Shown: positions 26,648 to 35,660, numbered from the stretch's first letter. The stretch: DNA of 64,000 bases from Sulfurimonadaceae bacterium (GCA_028683835.1 JAQUHB010000002.1:1-64000), one strand, 5' to 3'. Notes: generated from the letters alone by a model not told the origin. Translations and numbers: made by a program.

Positions 26648-27382
26648 TCAATGACTTATAATGTTGTTGTGATCAACTGCTTTGATATCTAATCCAAATC
26701 CACCATTTTGAAGTCTAGCTTCAAAAAATCTTTTGTCTTTGAATTTTTCAAAAAAATAGTCTTTCGTTTCTTGTTCACAATGAACTCCAAAAATAATCTC
26801 TTTAATGATGCTATCTAGATCTATATTAAGCTTTCTTCCTTTTTCTGTTTTATCTATTGCTTCATCATATTCAAGTATTACTCTCCACTCTTTTTCATAT
26901 GCCCAATCGATCGACTTTGTTGACATAAGCTTATTGATTTCACACCATAATTGTTGCCCGTCAAATTCATCAATATTGATATTAACAGAATGTGTATAGC
27001 TTATATTCTGATACCTTTGCAAATTGAACTCATCGCCCGTAAAAGCTTTTTGAAATATTGAAGAATCATATCCGATGCAAATTCCCTTATGATAATCTGC
27101 GTAGTGCGACCACATAAGCATATTGTCATTATTCTCACAAAAACAAATAACCGCTTTTTTATCTATAAATTGTTCAACTTCAATGTATTTTTTTGTTTTT
27201 TTATCAGAAGGTAAATTTGGAATCTTATGTAATGCACAATCATATGGATCATTGAATGCTGAAGGATGAGACGCCCACATATATCCATTATCAAACGAGT
27301 CTTTAGTATAATTTGCTCGTTGACAATCTTTATCATACGTTTCTTTAAAATTATAGTATTTATAGAGTATTTTATATTCCAT
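26648..27382 (-). CDS. DUF2971 protein
   Basis: 244 residues. ILYKYYNFKETYDKDC, then MWASHPSAFNDPYDCALHK, VICFCENNDNMLMWSHYADYH, KGICIGYD and DWAYEKEWRVILEYDE are the hallmarks of DUF2971, a family of unknown activity often found in accessory and defence regions. Soluble, with no signal peptide. It faces the kinase/receiver pair tail to tail (62 bases) and is divergent from tnsA (250 bases). Confidence 0.85.
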   Translation of the reverse strand: MEYKILYKYYNFKETYDKDCQRANYTKDSFDNGYMWASHPSAFNDPYDCALHKIPNLPSDKKTKKYIEVEQFIDKKAVICFCENNDNMLMWSHYADYHKGICIGYDSSIFQKAFTGDEFNLQRYQNISYTHSVNINIDEFDGQQLWCEINKLMSTKSIDWAYEKEWRVILEYDEAIDKTEKGRKLNIDLDSIIKEIIFGVHCEQETKDYFFEKFKDKRFFEARLQNGGFGLDIKAVDHNNIISH

Positions 27383-27632
27383 TTATTGAAACCTTTGTTT
27401 GTGAAAAATTCACCAATCATTTTATCATAATTGAATATTGTAAAAATGTTGCTATTCATATTAGTAAAAATATGATTCTAAAAAAATGTAATGAAAAAGT
27501 AAAAGTCTTGAGATTTTTTAGTTCTTCCACTTAGAATAAATCAGATATATAATAATTACCTTGAATAAATTATAAAATAAACTTAATTACTAATATCTTG
27601 TATTAAAAAGATAAATTTTATATAATTCAGAT

Positions 27633-28289
27633 ATGAGCGTCAGAAAAATAAAAAAGAGCTACATCTCTTGTACCGGCTATTTTGCAAGCAATAAAAATAA
27701 AGCACAGATTGCATTTGAATCAACACTTGAAAGAGACTTTTACATGCTTCTTGAGTTTGACAACAATGTCATTAAGTTTGAAGAACAGCCTATGCGAATT
27801 AAATATGAACACACGAATAAAAAGCGAAAATATACGCCGGATACTCTGGTAACCTACAAAGACGGTACTCAAAAACTTTATGAGGTCAAATATCTTGACG
27901 AATTTAAAAGTGATCCAAAACTCCAGTATAAAATAGACATTTTAAAAGAACACATTTTAAAAGAGTACAGCATCGAGTTTGATGTATTTACAGATGATAT
28001 GATCAATGGAATTTATTTGGATAATTTAAAATTTCTCTATAAATTTGTCAATGTTCCTATACTAGATGATAAACTTGACTCTGTTCAAAAAATCATTCAT
28101 AAAAACGAAGTAATATCAGTCCAGCAAATCTTAGCAAGTTTCACAGACAGCAAAATCAAACAACTCGAATACATTCCATATATTTGGCATTATGCGTGCC
28201 ATCATATCGATCAGCTCAATCTTCATGACAAACTGAATATGAATACGAACATATATTTTAAAGACTACATTCGACATGAAAAAAATTGA
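27633..28289 (+). CDS. tnsA: TnsA, Tn7-like transposase endonuclease subunit
   Basis: 218 residues. The restriction-type catalytic core is visible: Glu in FESTLERDFYMLLEFD, Asp in KYTPDTLVTYKDG and ExK in KLYEVKYLDE. FEEQPMRIKYEH lies between them. TnsA cuts the 5' strands at the transposon ends, allowing cut-and-paste movement. A C-terminal helical region then probably contacts TnsC. The stop overlaps the tnsB start by 14 bases. Presence of TnsA separates this element from Tn5053/Mu-type relatives. Confidence 0.93.
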   Translation: MSVRKIKKSYISCTGYFASNKNKAQIAFESTLERDFYMLLEFDNNVIKFEEQPMRIKYEHTNKKRKYTPDTLVTYKDGTQKLYEVKYLDEFKSDPKLQYKIDILKEHILKEYSIEFDVFTDDMINGIYLDNLKFLYKFVNVPILDDKLDSVQKIIHKNEVISVQQILASFTDSKIKQLEYIPYIWHYACHHIDQLNLHDKLNMNTNIYFKDYIRHEKN

Positions 28290-30114
28290 ATTCGAAAACG
28301 GCAGCGAGGTTTATTATCAGAATAGAGAATACACAGTCTTTCGCGCTGTAAATATAAATGAAATTGCTATCAAAGATCCTCTCACCAAAGAACAACTTAT
28401 AGTACCTATTTCAAAACTTTCTTCTACCAAGAGACAAGAAGAGCCACATCCCTTAGAAGAATACTCCAAAACAGACTGGAATGCCGCAAAGAATAAATAT
28501 GAAATCATTAAAGATCTTGTCTTTAAAAAACGTTCCCTTGAGGTTATCAAGGAAGTTGCAAGTAAAGCCGGTGTCAGTAAAACCACGATATATGAATGGC
28601 TTAAAAAATATGAACAAACTTCAGATATCAGTTCGTTAATCTCACAAACTTCAAAACGTGGCAAAAAAGGTTCGCGTTTGGACACAGATACTGAAAACGT
28701 AGTGTCTCAAATCATCAATGAAATGTATTTGAACAAACAAAGATACAGTTTTCAAAGAATCTACAACAAAATCAAAATGGAATGCAAAAAACTCGGTCTG
28801 TCAGCACCGCATTCTAATACTGTCCGAAATAGAATCGATAACATAGATCCAAGAGAATCACTGAAAAAACGCCACGGACATAGAGCCTACAAACAGCAGT
28901 TTGTAGAAGCATCTGGTGAATATCCTGAAGGAAACTACCCTTTTGAGGTAATTCAGATCGATCATACGCCTATGGATATTATTGTTGTTGATAAAGTGTA
29001 TAGAAAACCTCTTAAGAGACCGTATCTAACGGTGGCAATCGATGTCTATTCAAGAATGATTGCTGGAATCTATATCTCTTTAGAAGGGCCTGGATACTAT
29101 AATGTCAGCCAGTGCCTCTTTAGTGTTTTTTCAAAGAAAGATGATCTTCTGCAAAAATATGAGATACCAGGAGAATGGAATATTTACGGAATCCCGAGGG
29201 TCATCCATGTAGATAATGGTGCTGATTTAGTCTCTTATGATATGCAACGCGTATGCGACGAATTTGGCATCACTTTGTTCAAGCGCCCCGTCGGCCGCCC
29301 AGAATTTGCTGGTAGTATAGAAAGAGCTTTAAAGACTATCAACAGTCAAACACATGACCTACCAGGTACTACAAAATCAAATATCCAAGCCAAAGGGGAT
29401 TACGATTCACAAAAATATGCAACATTTACAATTGAAGAATTAACTAAATGGATTCTAATTCATATTGTGACTACTTATCATAAAAATTATCACAGCGGTA
29501 TAGGGATGTCACCCGAAGCAAAATATCTTCAGGGAATATTCGGTGATGACGAAAATCCTGGAACAGGAACACTTCCGCCGATATCAGATCATCTTGATGA
29601 TGTAAGAATTGCTCTCTTGCCTGCTTTTTTTAGAACTGTTCAAAGAGAAGGCATTGCGCTTGATGGCATTTACTACTATTCCGATGTGCTCAGATATTGG
29701 ATCAATAAAACCGATGACAAAGGTGAAAAGATCAAACACAAGATAAAAAGAGACCCCTATAATATAAAGACCATCTACTTTTACGATCCTGAACTGAAAA
29801 AATATTTTGATATCCCCTCAAGAAAACTTTCTGCACCATCTATGACACTTTGGGATATGTATGCTGCCAAAAGACACCTCAAAGAAAAACATAAATTAAA
29901 CTACAATGAAGACGACATATTTGCTGCGTATCAGATGCAAGAGAAGATAGAAGAACAGAGCGCACAACTGACAAGAGAATCTAAACGCAAACGAGCAAGA
30001 GCCTCTAATGAGAATCTTGTGCAAAAAACTAATACTATACCAGAGCAGCAAAACTATGAGTCTCTATTTGCAAATATAAAAATATTTGACGTATTTACAA
30101 GAGACGAATCATGA
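28276..30114 (+). CDS. tnsB: TnsB, DDE transposase
   Basis: 612 residues. An N-terminal helix-turn-helix (SLEVIKEVASKAGVSKTTIY) precedes the integrase-type catalytic domain with D229 in VIQIDHTPMD, D313 in RVIHVDNGAD and E349 in FAGSIERALK; D313 and E349 are separated by 35 residues, the classical D35E spacing. A Mu-transposase-type beta-barrel and a basic C terminus (SKRKRARASN) follow. TnsB binds the end repeats and joins 3' ends to target. It overlaps tnsA upstream and tnsC (4-base ATGA) downstream. Confidence 0.96.
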   Translation: MKKIEFENGSEVYYQNREYTVFRAVNINEIAIKDPLTKEQLIVPISKLSSTKRQEEPHPLEEYSKTDWNAAKNKYEIIKDLVFKKRSLEVIKEVASKAGVSKTTIYEWLKKYEQTSDISSLISQTSKRGKKGSRLDTDTENVVSQIINEMYLNKQRYSFQRIYNKIKMECKKLGLSAPHSNTVRNRIDNIDPRESLKKRHGHRAYKQQFVEASGEYPEGNYPFEVIQIDHTPMDIIVVDKVYRKPLKRPYLTVAIDVYSRMIAGIYISLEGPGYYNVSQCLFSVFSKKDDLLQKYEIPGEWNIYGIPRVIHVDNGADLVSYDMQRVCDEFGITLFKRPVGRPEFAGSIERALKTINSQTHDLPGTTKSNIQAKGDYDSQKYATFTIEELTKWILIHIVTTYHKNYHSGIGMSPEAKYLQGIFGDDENPGTGTLPPISDHLDDVRIALLPAFFRTVQREGIALDGIYYYSDVLRYWINKTDDKGEKIKHKIKRDPYNIKTIYFYDPELKKYFDIPSRKLSAPSMTLWDMYAAKRHLKEKHKLNYNEDDIFAAYQMQEKIEEQSAQLTRESKRKRARASNENLVQKTNTIPEQQNYESLFANIKIFDVFTRDES

Positions 30115-31034
30115 TGCAAAGTACATCAGCACTTCCAAACATCGATGATCTTAAAAATGCGGACGACGAAGAAAGAATAAGTTTCATAAGAAAGACGAAG
30201 TGGCTCAACTATCCTTTGGGGCAAAAAATATTAGACCAGCTTGAAGATCTCAAAAAATATGAACAGAACAAAAGTAGAGTCACGAGCATACTGATCATAG
30301 GCTCTGGAAACAGTGGAAAAACAGCTTTACTTAACCGCTTTATGGAGATACATCCGCCCTATGATATGTTCGAAAGTAATCCAGACCGGCTGACCACAGA
30401 ATTTTTCAATGAATATAATGCATTCGGAATCCCGGTTGTCTATATTGCGGCACCAGCCGAACCAAGTGAGACCAGACTGTATAGCATTATTTTAAATACC
30501 CTCAGTGCACCTTTCAAAGAGCGGGATACTGTTTCCCGCAAACAGTTTTTAGTCGAATATTACTGCAAAGTGCTCCATGTAGAGGTTCTCATTATCGATG
30601 AAATTCATAACATTCTTGCAGGCTCTCCAGCAAAACAACGTCAAATGATGAACTCTATTAAAAATCTTAGCAACAATCTTAAAATCCCAATCGTTCTAGC
30701 AGGTATTAAAGATGCTCTCAGAGCAGTTAGTACAGATACACAAATAAGCAGCAGATTTCGGCCAGTTTATCTACCAAAATGGACAATGGATCAAGATTAT
30801 ATCTCTCTACTTGGCACCATTGATTCAATTCTTCCGCTAAGAAAAAAATCTTCACTGCTCACTACTTCAGTCGCTTTGGAAATTTTAAAAAGATCACATG
30901 GAATTCTAGGACACATTATAGGTCTCACGCAAGCAGCCGCCATCCACGCCATTAAAACAAAAAGTGAAAAAATTACTCTTAATGAAATTCAAAATTGCGA
31001 ATATGATTCTGGAGAGGACACACGTGATGTATGA
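30111..31034 (+). CDS. tnsC: TnsC, AAA+ transposition regulator (TniB family)
   Basis: 307 residues. Walker A GSGNSGKT at residues 64-71 and Walker B VLIIDEIHNIL with D163-E164, followed by a sensor region (IPIVLAGIKDALRAV) and SSRFRPVYLPKW. It is shorter than canonical Tn7 TnsC and closer to TniB. It forms the ATP-dependent platform linking TniQ to TnsB. Start and stop each overlap their neighbours by four bases (ATGA), so tnsABC-tniQ is one tightly coupled operon. Confidence 0.94.
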   Translation: MMQSTSALPNIDDLKNADDEERISFIRKTKWLNYPLGQKILDQLEDLKKYEQNKSRVTSILIIGSGNSGKTALLNRFMEIHPPYDMFESNPDRLTTEFFNEYNAFGIPVVYIAAPAEPSETRLYSIILNTLSAPFKERDTVSRKQFLVEYYCKVLHVEVLIIDEIHNILAGSPAKQRQMMNSIKNLSNNLKIPIVLAGIKDALRAVSTDTQISSRFRPVYLPKWTMDQDYISLLGTIDSILPLRKKSSLLTTSVALEILKRSHGILGHIIGLTQAAAIHAIKTKSEKITLNEIQNCEYDSGEDTRDV

Positions 31035-32164
31035 TCAAAAAAATCAATAATCCGAAGTTTTTGAGCGCAAAGTTTCTTATTATTCCTTCTCCTCTTCCGA
31101 ATGAACTTCTTAGCTCATGGCTCGTTAGAACAGCCTACGCTCACCATACGCATCCTCATACTTTTATGAATCTTCACTTTGGACAAAAGTACGGATATGT
31201 CTTTCATAATAATATTGATATCTCTATCTCAAACAAAGATATTGAAAAAATTCTCAATAAATGCCGTCACAAAATAGATGTAAAGAATCTTACTCTTAAA
31301 ACATACGAGACCTATCTTCAGGAAAAAATCATCAACAATGGATCTAACAAGTTTTTATGCGATCTGAGATTCTGTCCTCTGTGTCTCAAAGAGGATCCTG
31401 TTGTCTATTTCAGAAAACAGTGGAAAATAGCTTTTTATACGATCTGCCAAAAGCACCTCTGCTTTTTGCTTACAGAGTGTCCAAACTGCAATACGAAAAT
31501 TGATATCTCCAAAATGCATAGCAATACGTACAGTTTCAAATATTGTTACAAATGCAAGTTTGAGCTGTCTTCATCTCATCCTTCCTTGATAGATTCACAT
31601 CTTCTGCAACATTTGCCTCAACATAAAAAATTAATCTCCGCTCTTCACAATGGATATATTACTTTTCAGAAAAGGCCTGTGTACTCTTTTTATTTTTTTG
31701 ATGTGCTTTTGCAGTTGACCAAAAAACTGTTACGAAATAATAAACATAAATTTTTCGATTTTCATGAGTCTTTTCAATATCTTAAATCGATCAATAAGAT
31801 GCGAATAAAACCTATCGGTAATTTGATTACAATACAACAACAATATATACTTTTTACACTCCTGATACATCTGTTTGAAAACTATCCCTATAATTTCATA
31901 GAGTATATCAAAGCTAACAAACTCAGCCATTGGCAGCTGACGCAGGACATGGATTATGTGCCGTTTTGGTACGAGACTCTCGTTAATGAAATATCCCCGC
32001 AAGTTGTGCCATTTTCAAAACTTGTGACGGACGAGGAAATTGAAGCAGCGAAAAAATATCTTCTTGCAAACAATATACCTATAAATAAGGCTAATTTGAC
32101 TCGCTTACTTGGATGCAATTTTTTTAGCAGTTATAATGATTTAAAAGAAAGAATCAGTCATTGA
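31031..32164 (+). CDS. tniQ: TniQ/TnsD-family target selector
   Basis: 377 residues. The N-terminal PSPLPNELLSSWLVRTAYAH is the TniQ signature, and two zinc-finger pairs follow: CPLCLKEDP with QKHLC, and CPNCNTKI with CYKCKF. A helical C-terminal region of about 170 residues could bind target DNA. At 377 residues it is between the short TniQ of CRISPR-associated transposons and the about 500-residue TnsD. As the only selector-type gene recognised in the element, it is the first candidate for recognition of dprA. Last gene of the tns operon. Confidence 0.92.
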   Translation: MIKKINNPKFLSAKFLIIPSPLPNELLSSWLVRTAYAHHTHPHTFMNLHFGQKYGYVFHNNIDISISNKDIEKILNKCRHKIDVKNLTLKTYETYLQEKIINNGSNKFLCDLRFCPLCLKEDPVVYFRKQWKIAFYTICQKHLCFLLTECPNCNTKIDISKMHSNTYSFKYCYKCKFELSSSHPSLIDSHLLQHLPQHKKLISALHNGYITFQKRPVYSFYFFDVLLQLTKKLLRNNKHKFFDFHESFQYLKSINKMRIKPIGNLITIQQQYILFTLLIHLFENYPYNFIEYIKANKLSHWQLTQDMDYVPFWYETLVNEISPQVVPFSKLVTDEEIEAAKKYLLANNIPINKANLTRLLGCNFFSSYNDLKERISH

Positions 32165-32280
32165 ACACTTTTTTTGATACTATCTTACTAAGTAGTGAAT
32201 ATATAAATATATTTATATATTCACGCTTTCATATTTTCTCCTGCAAATTAAAAATTTCCTATCGCTTATGCGAATTTAGA

Positions 32281-32559
32281 CTAGCGCTCTAATATAAATG
32301 CATTTTGACCATTGTAGACACGCGATGTCACCACATATCTACCTACATATTGCCAACCATCTTTATATAGAGCTACGAGTGATGTAGACTTATATATTCC
32401 ATTTCTATTATTAATACCACATAAGAGGTTATTATCGTTTTCATCATACACTCCCATCTCAACACAGATAGTCACCTCTTTGTTCTTTGCTTTTTCTCCT
32501 GCAAAAGCTGCTCCTGACATTACCATGACAATCATCATGATTGCAAATATTTTTTTCAT
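32281..32559 (-). CDS. Small exported protein, unknown
   Basis: 92 residues with a clean signal peptide (MKKIFAIMMIVMVMSGAAFA, cut before GEK). The mature part of about 71 residues has two Cys (ICVEMG and LLCGIN), a Trp-containing VALYKDGWQYVGRYVV and a terminal NAFILER. It probably folds as a small disulfide-bonded periplasmic protein. Not recognised. It converges on tniQ and has a good ribosome site, GGAGAATTT. Confidence 0.65.
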   Translation of the reverse strand: MKKIFAIMMIVMVMSGAAFAGEKAKNKEVTICVEMGVYDENDNNLLCGINNRNGIYKSTSLVALYKDGWQYVGRYVVTSRVYNGQNAFILER

Positions 32560-32698
32560 ATAAATTCTCCTTCTCTGTATTTATAAGTCCTATAAGTGTA
32601 TACTATAAAATTAACTCTTAAAAAATGGGTTAACTATGAAAAAGTCTTCATGTTAATTGGGAAGTAGTCAAATTTTTTACTTTCTATCTTATCCCGCT

Positions 32699-33712
32699 TT
32701 AAAAAAGTACCCCTGCCTCTTCATAAAGCTTTTGCAGATAATCTGCAAGGTATGTCTTATTTCTTGAACTGTGAATTTTACTAAATTCTTCGTCATCAAA
32801 AGTATATAAAACATAAATGCCATCAACATCGACGATGGCATAGTATTTACCATCAAACGATATAAACTCATAAACATCTTCTTTATGTAGTAGTGTGTAC
32901 ACATTCTCTTCAGGAGGACCTGTATATATTTTCTTACACCCTTCATAAAATAACTGCATATGAGCAATAGCATTTTTTCGTTTATATGTCATACTTCTTG
33001 GATCAAGATAGAGTTCTTTAGCTATAGAATTAATATCATAAACTTTTTGTTGCACGGATGTTTGGATACTTTTTTTCTGCTCTTTTTGATACAGTGTATT
33101 ACTAACAAAGACTTCCACGTGGGTTTTCTTTGGAAATACAAACTTTGGAGCAAGTAATTTTTTAGAATTGTTTTTTTCAACGAGAAGAGTTTGAAGTTGC
33201 TCCTTTTTTGTATATCTGGTTGTTGAGATCATTTTATTCAGATCTATTTCTAGAATCAATGTCTCAATGGTATAGCTCTTTGCAAATCTATAACCTTTAT
33301 GAGATTCTTCCGGCGTTAAGAAGTAAACATTAAGCATACCGATAGAGGTAGTCAACTCTAAATCAAATCCGTTATTCTTTTTTTCTGCAGTAAGAATTTT
33401 TACTAAAGATGTATTTTTGTTGTATGGGATTTTATATAGACCATTCGTTTTATTAAGATCCAGATTAATATAACGAGTCTCTTTTAATATCTGTTTTGCC
33501 ATATCTCGCATAGAAACCCAAAAAGAGTAACTACATGTAGTCTGAGCTTTATCAGAATGGCTAAAGTGGTGTTCATTAATATCACCTTGTCTTGCTTTAA
33601 GTCTCATACTACAAGAGGGGCAGATGCAGTTACATCTAAGCCCTCGCGTGACTTCATCTATATCAACAAGTTTTTTTAGCGTATTTGAATAAGCAAAAGG
33701 TAAAAGTGCCAC
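32699..33712 (-). CDS. CoiA-like N-terminal zinc-domain protein
   Basis: 337 residues from GTG at 33712, preceded by a strong GGAGGG. The N terminus has CNCICPSCSMRLKARQGDIN then EHHFSHS, the Cys/His arrangement seen at the start of CoiA-family competence proteins and related putative nucleases. No clear nuclease motif is visible in the rest, which alternates beta-like and helical stretches. Cytoplasmic. The zinc domain is well supported; a nuclease or competence role is only a possibility, but notable in an element that also breaks dprA. Confidence 0.65.
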   Translation of the reverse strand: MALLPFAYSNTLKKLVDIDEVTRGLRCNCICPSCSMRLKARQGDINEHHFSHSDKAQTTCSYSFWVSMRDMAKQILKETRYINLDLNKTNGLYKIPYNKNTSLVKILTAEKKNNGFDLELTTSIGMLNVYFLTPEESHKGYRFAKSYTIETLILEIDLNKMISTTRYTKKEQLQTLLVEKNNSKKLLAPKFVFPKKTHVEVFVSNTLYQKEQKKSIQTSVQQKVYDINSIAKELYLDPRSMTYKRKNAIAHMQLFYEGCKKIYTGPPEENVYTLLHKEDVYEFISFDGKYYAIVDVDGIYVLYTFDDEEFSKIHSSRNKTYLADYLQKLYEEAGVLF

Positions 33713-33756
33713 ACACCCTCCAAATAATTAGTAAATCAACCATCTACACCACCATG

Positions 33757-33912
33757 CTATGAGCAGCAACCTCTTTGTCTGACTTCTTCGATTTTCAAAT
33801 TTTTACAATACTTTTCCTCTTTTACTTGAGTATTTAGAGAAGTAACGTTTTGATTACCATCTGCCATTGAAACTGTTACAAATAAGAATAATACTAATAA
33901 AACATTTTTCAT
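33757..33912 (-). CDS. Tiny exported protein, likely truncated by an amber codon
   Basis: 51 residues: a signal peptide (MKNVLLVLFLFVTVSMA) then a short polar chain ending EVRQRGCCS. AGGA 8 bases upstream supports the start. After the TAG at 33757-33759 the frame reads HGGVDG and stops at TGA (33736-33738). CCSxHGGV is a recurrent motif in small exported proteins, so the TAG may be a recent nonsense change inside it. Not recognised beyond that. Confidence 0.6.
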   Translation of the reverse strand: MKNVLLVLFLFVTVSMADGNQNVTSLNTQVKEEKYCKNLKIEEVRQRGCCS

Positions 33913-33985
33913 CGCCTGATCCTATTTATTTTTTTATGATACCATACATTAACATCATTTTTCACTCAAAAGGTTTATAATTATT

Positions 33986-34204
33986 ATGAAATTAGATTGG
34001 ACGCAGATAGTATTAAATTCATATTCTCAAAGTTGGTTTATGTGGGTTGGTTTAATAGTTTTTGGAGTATTGATTTTGAAATTTTCCGATTATATAAGCA
34101 TAAGCAATCGAGATAGAAGAAAAAAAGAAAAAGCAGGAATTGGGATGATAAGCGTCGGTACTGCAATGCATATTTTTGCTATTATTGCTTTTATTACTAA
34201 ATAA
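33986..34204 (+). CDS. Small membrane protein, unknown
   Basis: 72 residues with two hydrophobic helices: SWFMWVGLIVFGVLILKF and GMISVGTAMHIFAIIAFI, separated by a basic loop (SNRDRRKKEKAG). The positive loop places it in the cytoplasm and both ends outside. No family recognised. It stands alone between reverse-strand genes. Confidence 0.55.
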   Translation: MKLDWTQIVLNSYSQSWFMWVGLIVFGVLILKFSDYISISNRDRRKKEKAGIGMISVGTAMHIFAIIAFITK

Positions 34205-34248
34205 ATTTTATCTATTACAATAGGGCATTGCCATTTATTTAGAGGATC

Positions 34249-34509
34249 TTATACGAATGGATTTTCCACAATATCTACTTTCTTTACTTCAACATGCTCA
34301 GGAAGATTACTACCTTTAAGCTCATCAATAGCTGAATCTATGATACGTTTAAGCTCATACGCATATTGTAGTCCCTCTTTGTCCTTAGTGAGATCGATTG
34401 AACCATAGATGCTTATTCTATCAAGTCTGTTCTCGACAGTAAGGTCAGCTCCAATTGTAAGTGCGTCTGATTCGTTTTGATAAGCTTGAAATGGTTTATT
34501 TGTTGGCAT
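34249..34509 (-). CDS. Small protein coupled to the exported nuclease
   Basis: 86 residues, acidic, no signal peptide, so cytoplasmic. FQAYQNESDALTIGADLTVE and RISIYGSIDLTKDKEGLQYA are its most distinctive parts. Its ATG overlaps the nuclease stop by one base (TAATG), so production is coupled. An inhibitor or immunity protein protecting the cell from nuclease before export is plausible but unproven. Not recognised as a named family. Confidence 0.65.
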   Translation of the reverse strand: MPTNKPFQAYQNESDALTIGADLTVENRLDRISIYGSIDLTKDKEGLQYAYELKRIIDSAIDELKGSNLPEHVEVKKVDIVENPFV

Positions 34510-35378
34510 TAGTATCCTTTATTGTAGTTATGGATTTTTCTTTCTAATTTATCAAAGAAACCGTTGCCTTGAGATTGAGGTTTTTCACTTTGGGTGTTAG
34601 TCTCATTCTTTGAACTGCCTCCATGATAAGGTTTTGGTACAGGGAGAGTCGCTACATGATTTTTTACATCTTGACTCATTTTTGGAAAGAGATTGATACC
34701 TATAAGTTTTTCAAGTTCTGCAATACTTATGACTTTATAATCATTACCTGAAGCATTTTCTGTAAGATATGCAGCTGCTTGATTGGATGATGGGATATAG
34801 ATAGCTTTAAACAGCTTAGTTGGGACAAATACTCTTCCATTCATACGTTTGATGTTACTACCCTCAAATATAGGACCTGTAATGATATAGATTTCTCCCT
34901 TTTGTTGAGTGAGATATCTTGTTGCTCCTTCTATGCTTGACCAGATACCTGTATTGTTATTATGATCTTGAGGAACCATGTTGGCTAGAGTAAAACACTC
35001 ATGATTACTTTGAGGGTCTGTAAAGTCTGCACTAGGAGCCATGTGACCTCTGTCATATCCTGAATGTGCATAGTCATTTAATTCTGCTCTATCATCACTA
35101 GAGAGTTTTTCCTCTGCATGGAAAGCATTATCTCGTTTAGCTTTTTGGCTGAGTTTCTCTTTTGTGAGATGTTCAGCACTCCATAGAGGTGTTCTTGAGA
35201 CACCTGAGTGCATAACTGCAAATTGTTGATAGCATAGCTCTTTAGTCTTTGCTGTGAGCTTGGTGTTGATGAAATCTGGGGCTATGTTGCCAAAGTAGAT
35301 ATTTGAACACGATGTAGAACTCGCATATAAAGTTGCAGCTGTTAAGAGTGGAAGTAGTAAGAGTTTTAGTTGGTTCAA
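34509..35378 (-). CDS. Exported DNA/RNA non-specific endonuclease (NUC1 family)
   Basis: 289 residues from TTG at 35378 (AAGGA 8 bases upstream). Signal peptide MNQLKLLLLPLLTAATLYAS. The catalytic motif is DRGHMAPSADF with His112, and the metal site is in NMVPQDHNNNTGIWSSIE (Asn and Glu150). VFVPTKLFKAIYIPS and FPKMSQDV complete the beta-beta-alpha-metal fold of the Serratia nuclease/EndoG family. The C terminus is basic and Ser/Gln-rich. Campylobacter integrated elements carry relatives that degrade incoming DNA and suppress natural transformation. The active-site residues look intact. Confidence 0.92.
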   Translation of the reverse strand: MNQLKLLLLPLLTAATLYASSTSCSNIYFGNIAPDFINTKLTAKTKELCYQQFAVMHSGVSRTPLWSAEHLTKEKLSQKAKRDNAFHAEEKLSSDDRAELNDYAHSGYDRGHMAPSADFTDPQSNHECFTLANMVPQDHNNNTGIWSSIEGATRYLTQQKGEIYIITGPIFEGSNIKRMNGRVFVPTKLFKAIYIPSSNQAAAYLTENASGNDYKVISIAELEKLIGINLFPKMSQDVKNHVATLPVPKPYHGGSSKNETNTQSEKPQSQGNGFFDKLERKIHNYNKGY

Positions 35379-35490
35379 AAATAGGTTCCTTGGGAATAAT
35401 TAGTGCCATTATAGCGAAGTGGCTATTTAGGTTATCAGAAAATTATTAGCTTTTCATGGCCCATATAGGTATTTTGCATCTTATTAAATA

Positions 35491-35516
35491 AAAACTTGCA
35501 CCGTGCAAGATTTTTA
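35491..35516. terminator. Bidirectional-type terminator hairpin
   Basis: CTTGCA, CCG loop, TGCAAG, flanked by AAAA on the left and ATTTTT on the right. It separates the nuclease gene from the duplicated promoter segment at 35532-35660. Confidence 0.6.
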
Positions 35517-35531
35517 ACTTGAGATGTTAAA

Positions 35532-35660
35532 TTGTTTGAAATAGTAATCAAAACGCAGATCGCTTAAATATCTATTTTCATTGTTTAATTTCTTGTAATT
35601 TATATGAATTATTATACTGTATTGCGGTAAAGTGGTCACAAATTATGTCAGTTTGATATT
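35532..35660 (-). repeat. Duplicated promoter/5'-end segment (copy A)
   Basis: About 130 bases align at roughly 80 percent with 44189-44315, the 5' end and promoter region of the phosphoesterase gene. Copy A keeps CAGTATAAT on the reverse strand and a start reading ATG AAA ATA GAT ATT, then TAA. It is a truncated leader, left by duplication or by insertion and deletion. Confidence 0.75.

Noticed and set aside
27163-27459. 98-codon reverse frame overlapping DUF2971
   Set aside because: Out of frame with the DUF2971 motifs and without any family signal; a shadow frame.
27633-32164. CRISPR-associated transposon
   Set aside because: No Cas gene or repeat-spacer array anywhere in the element.
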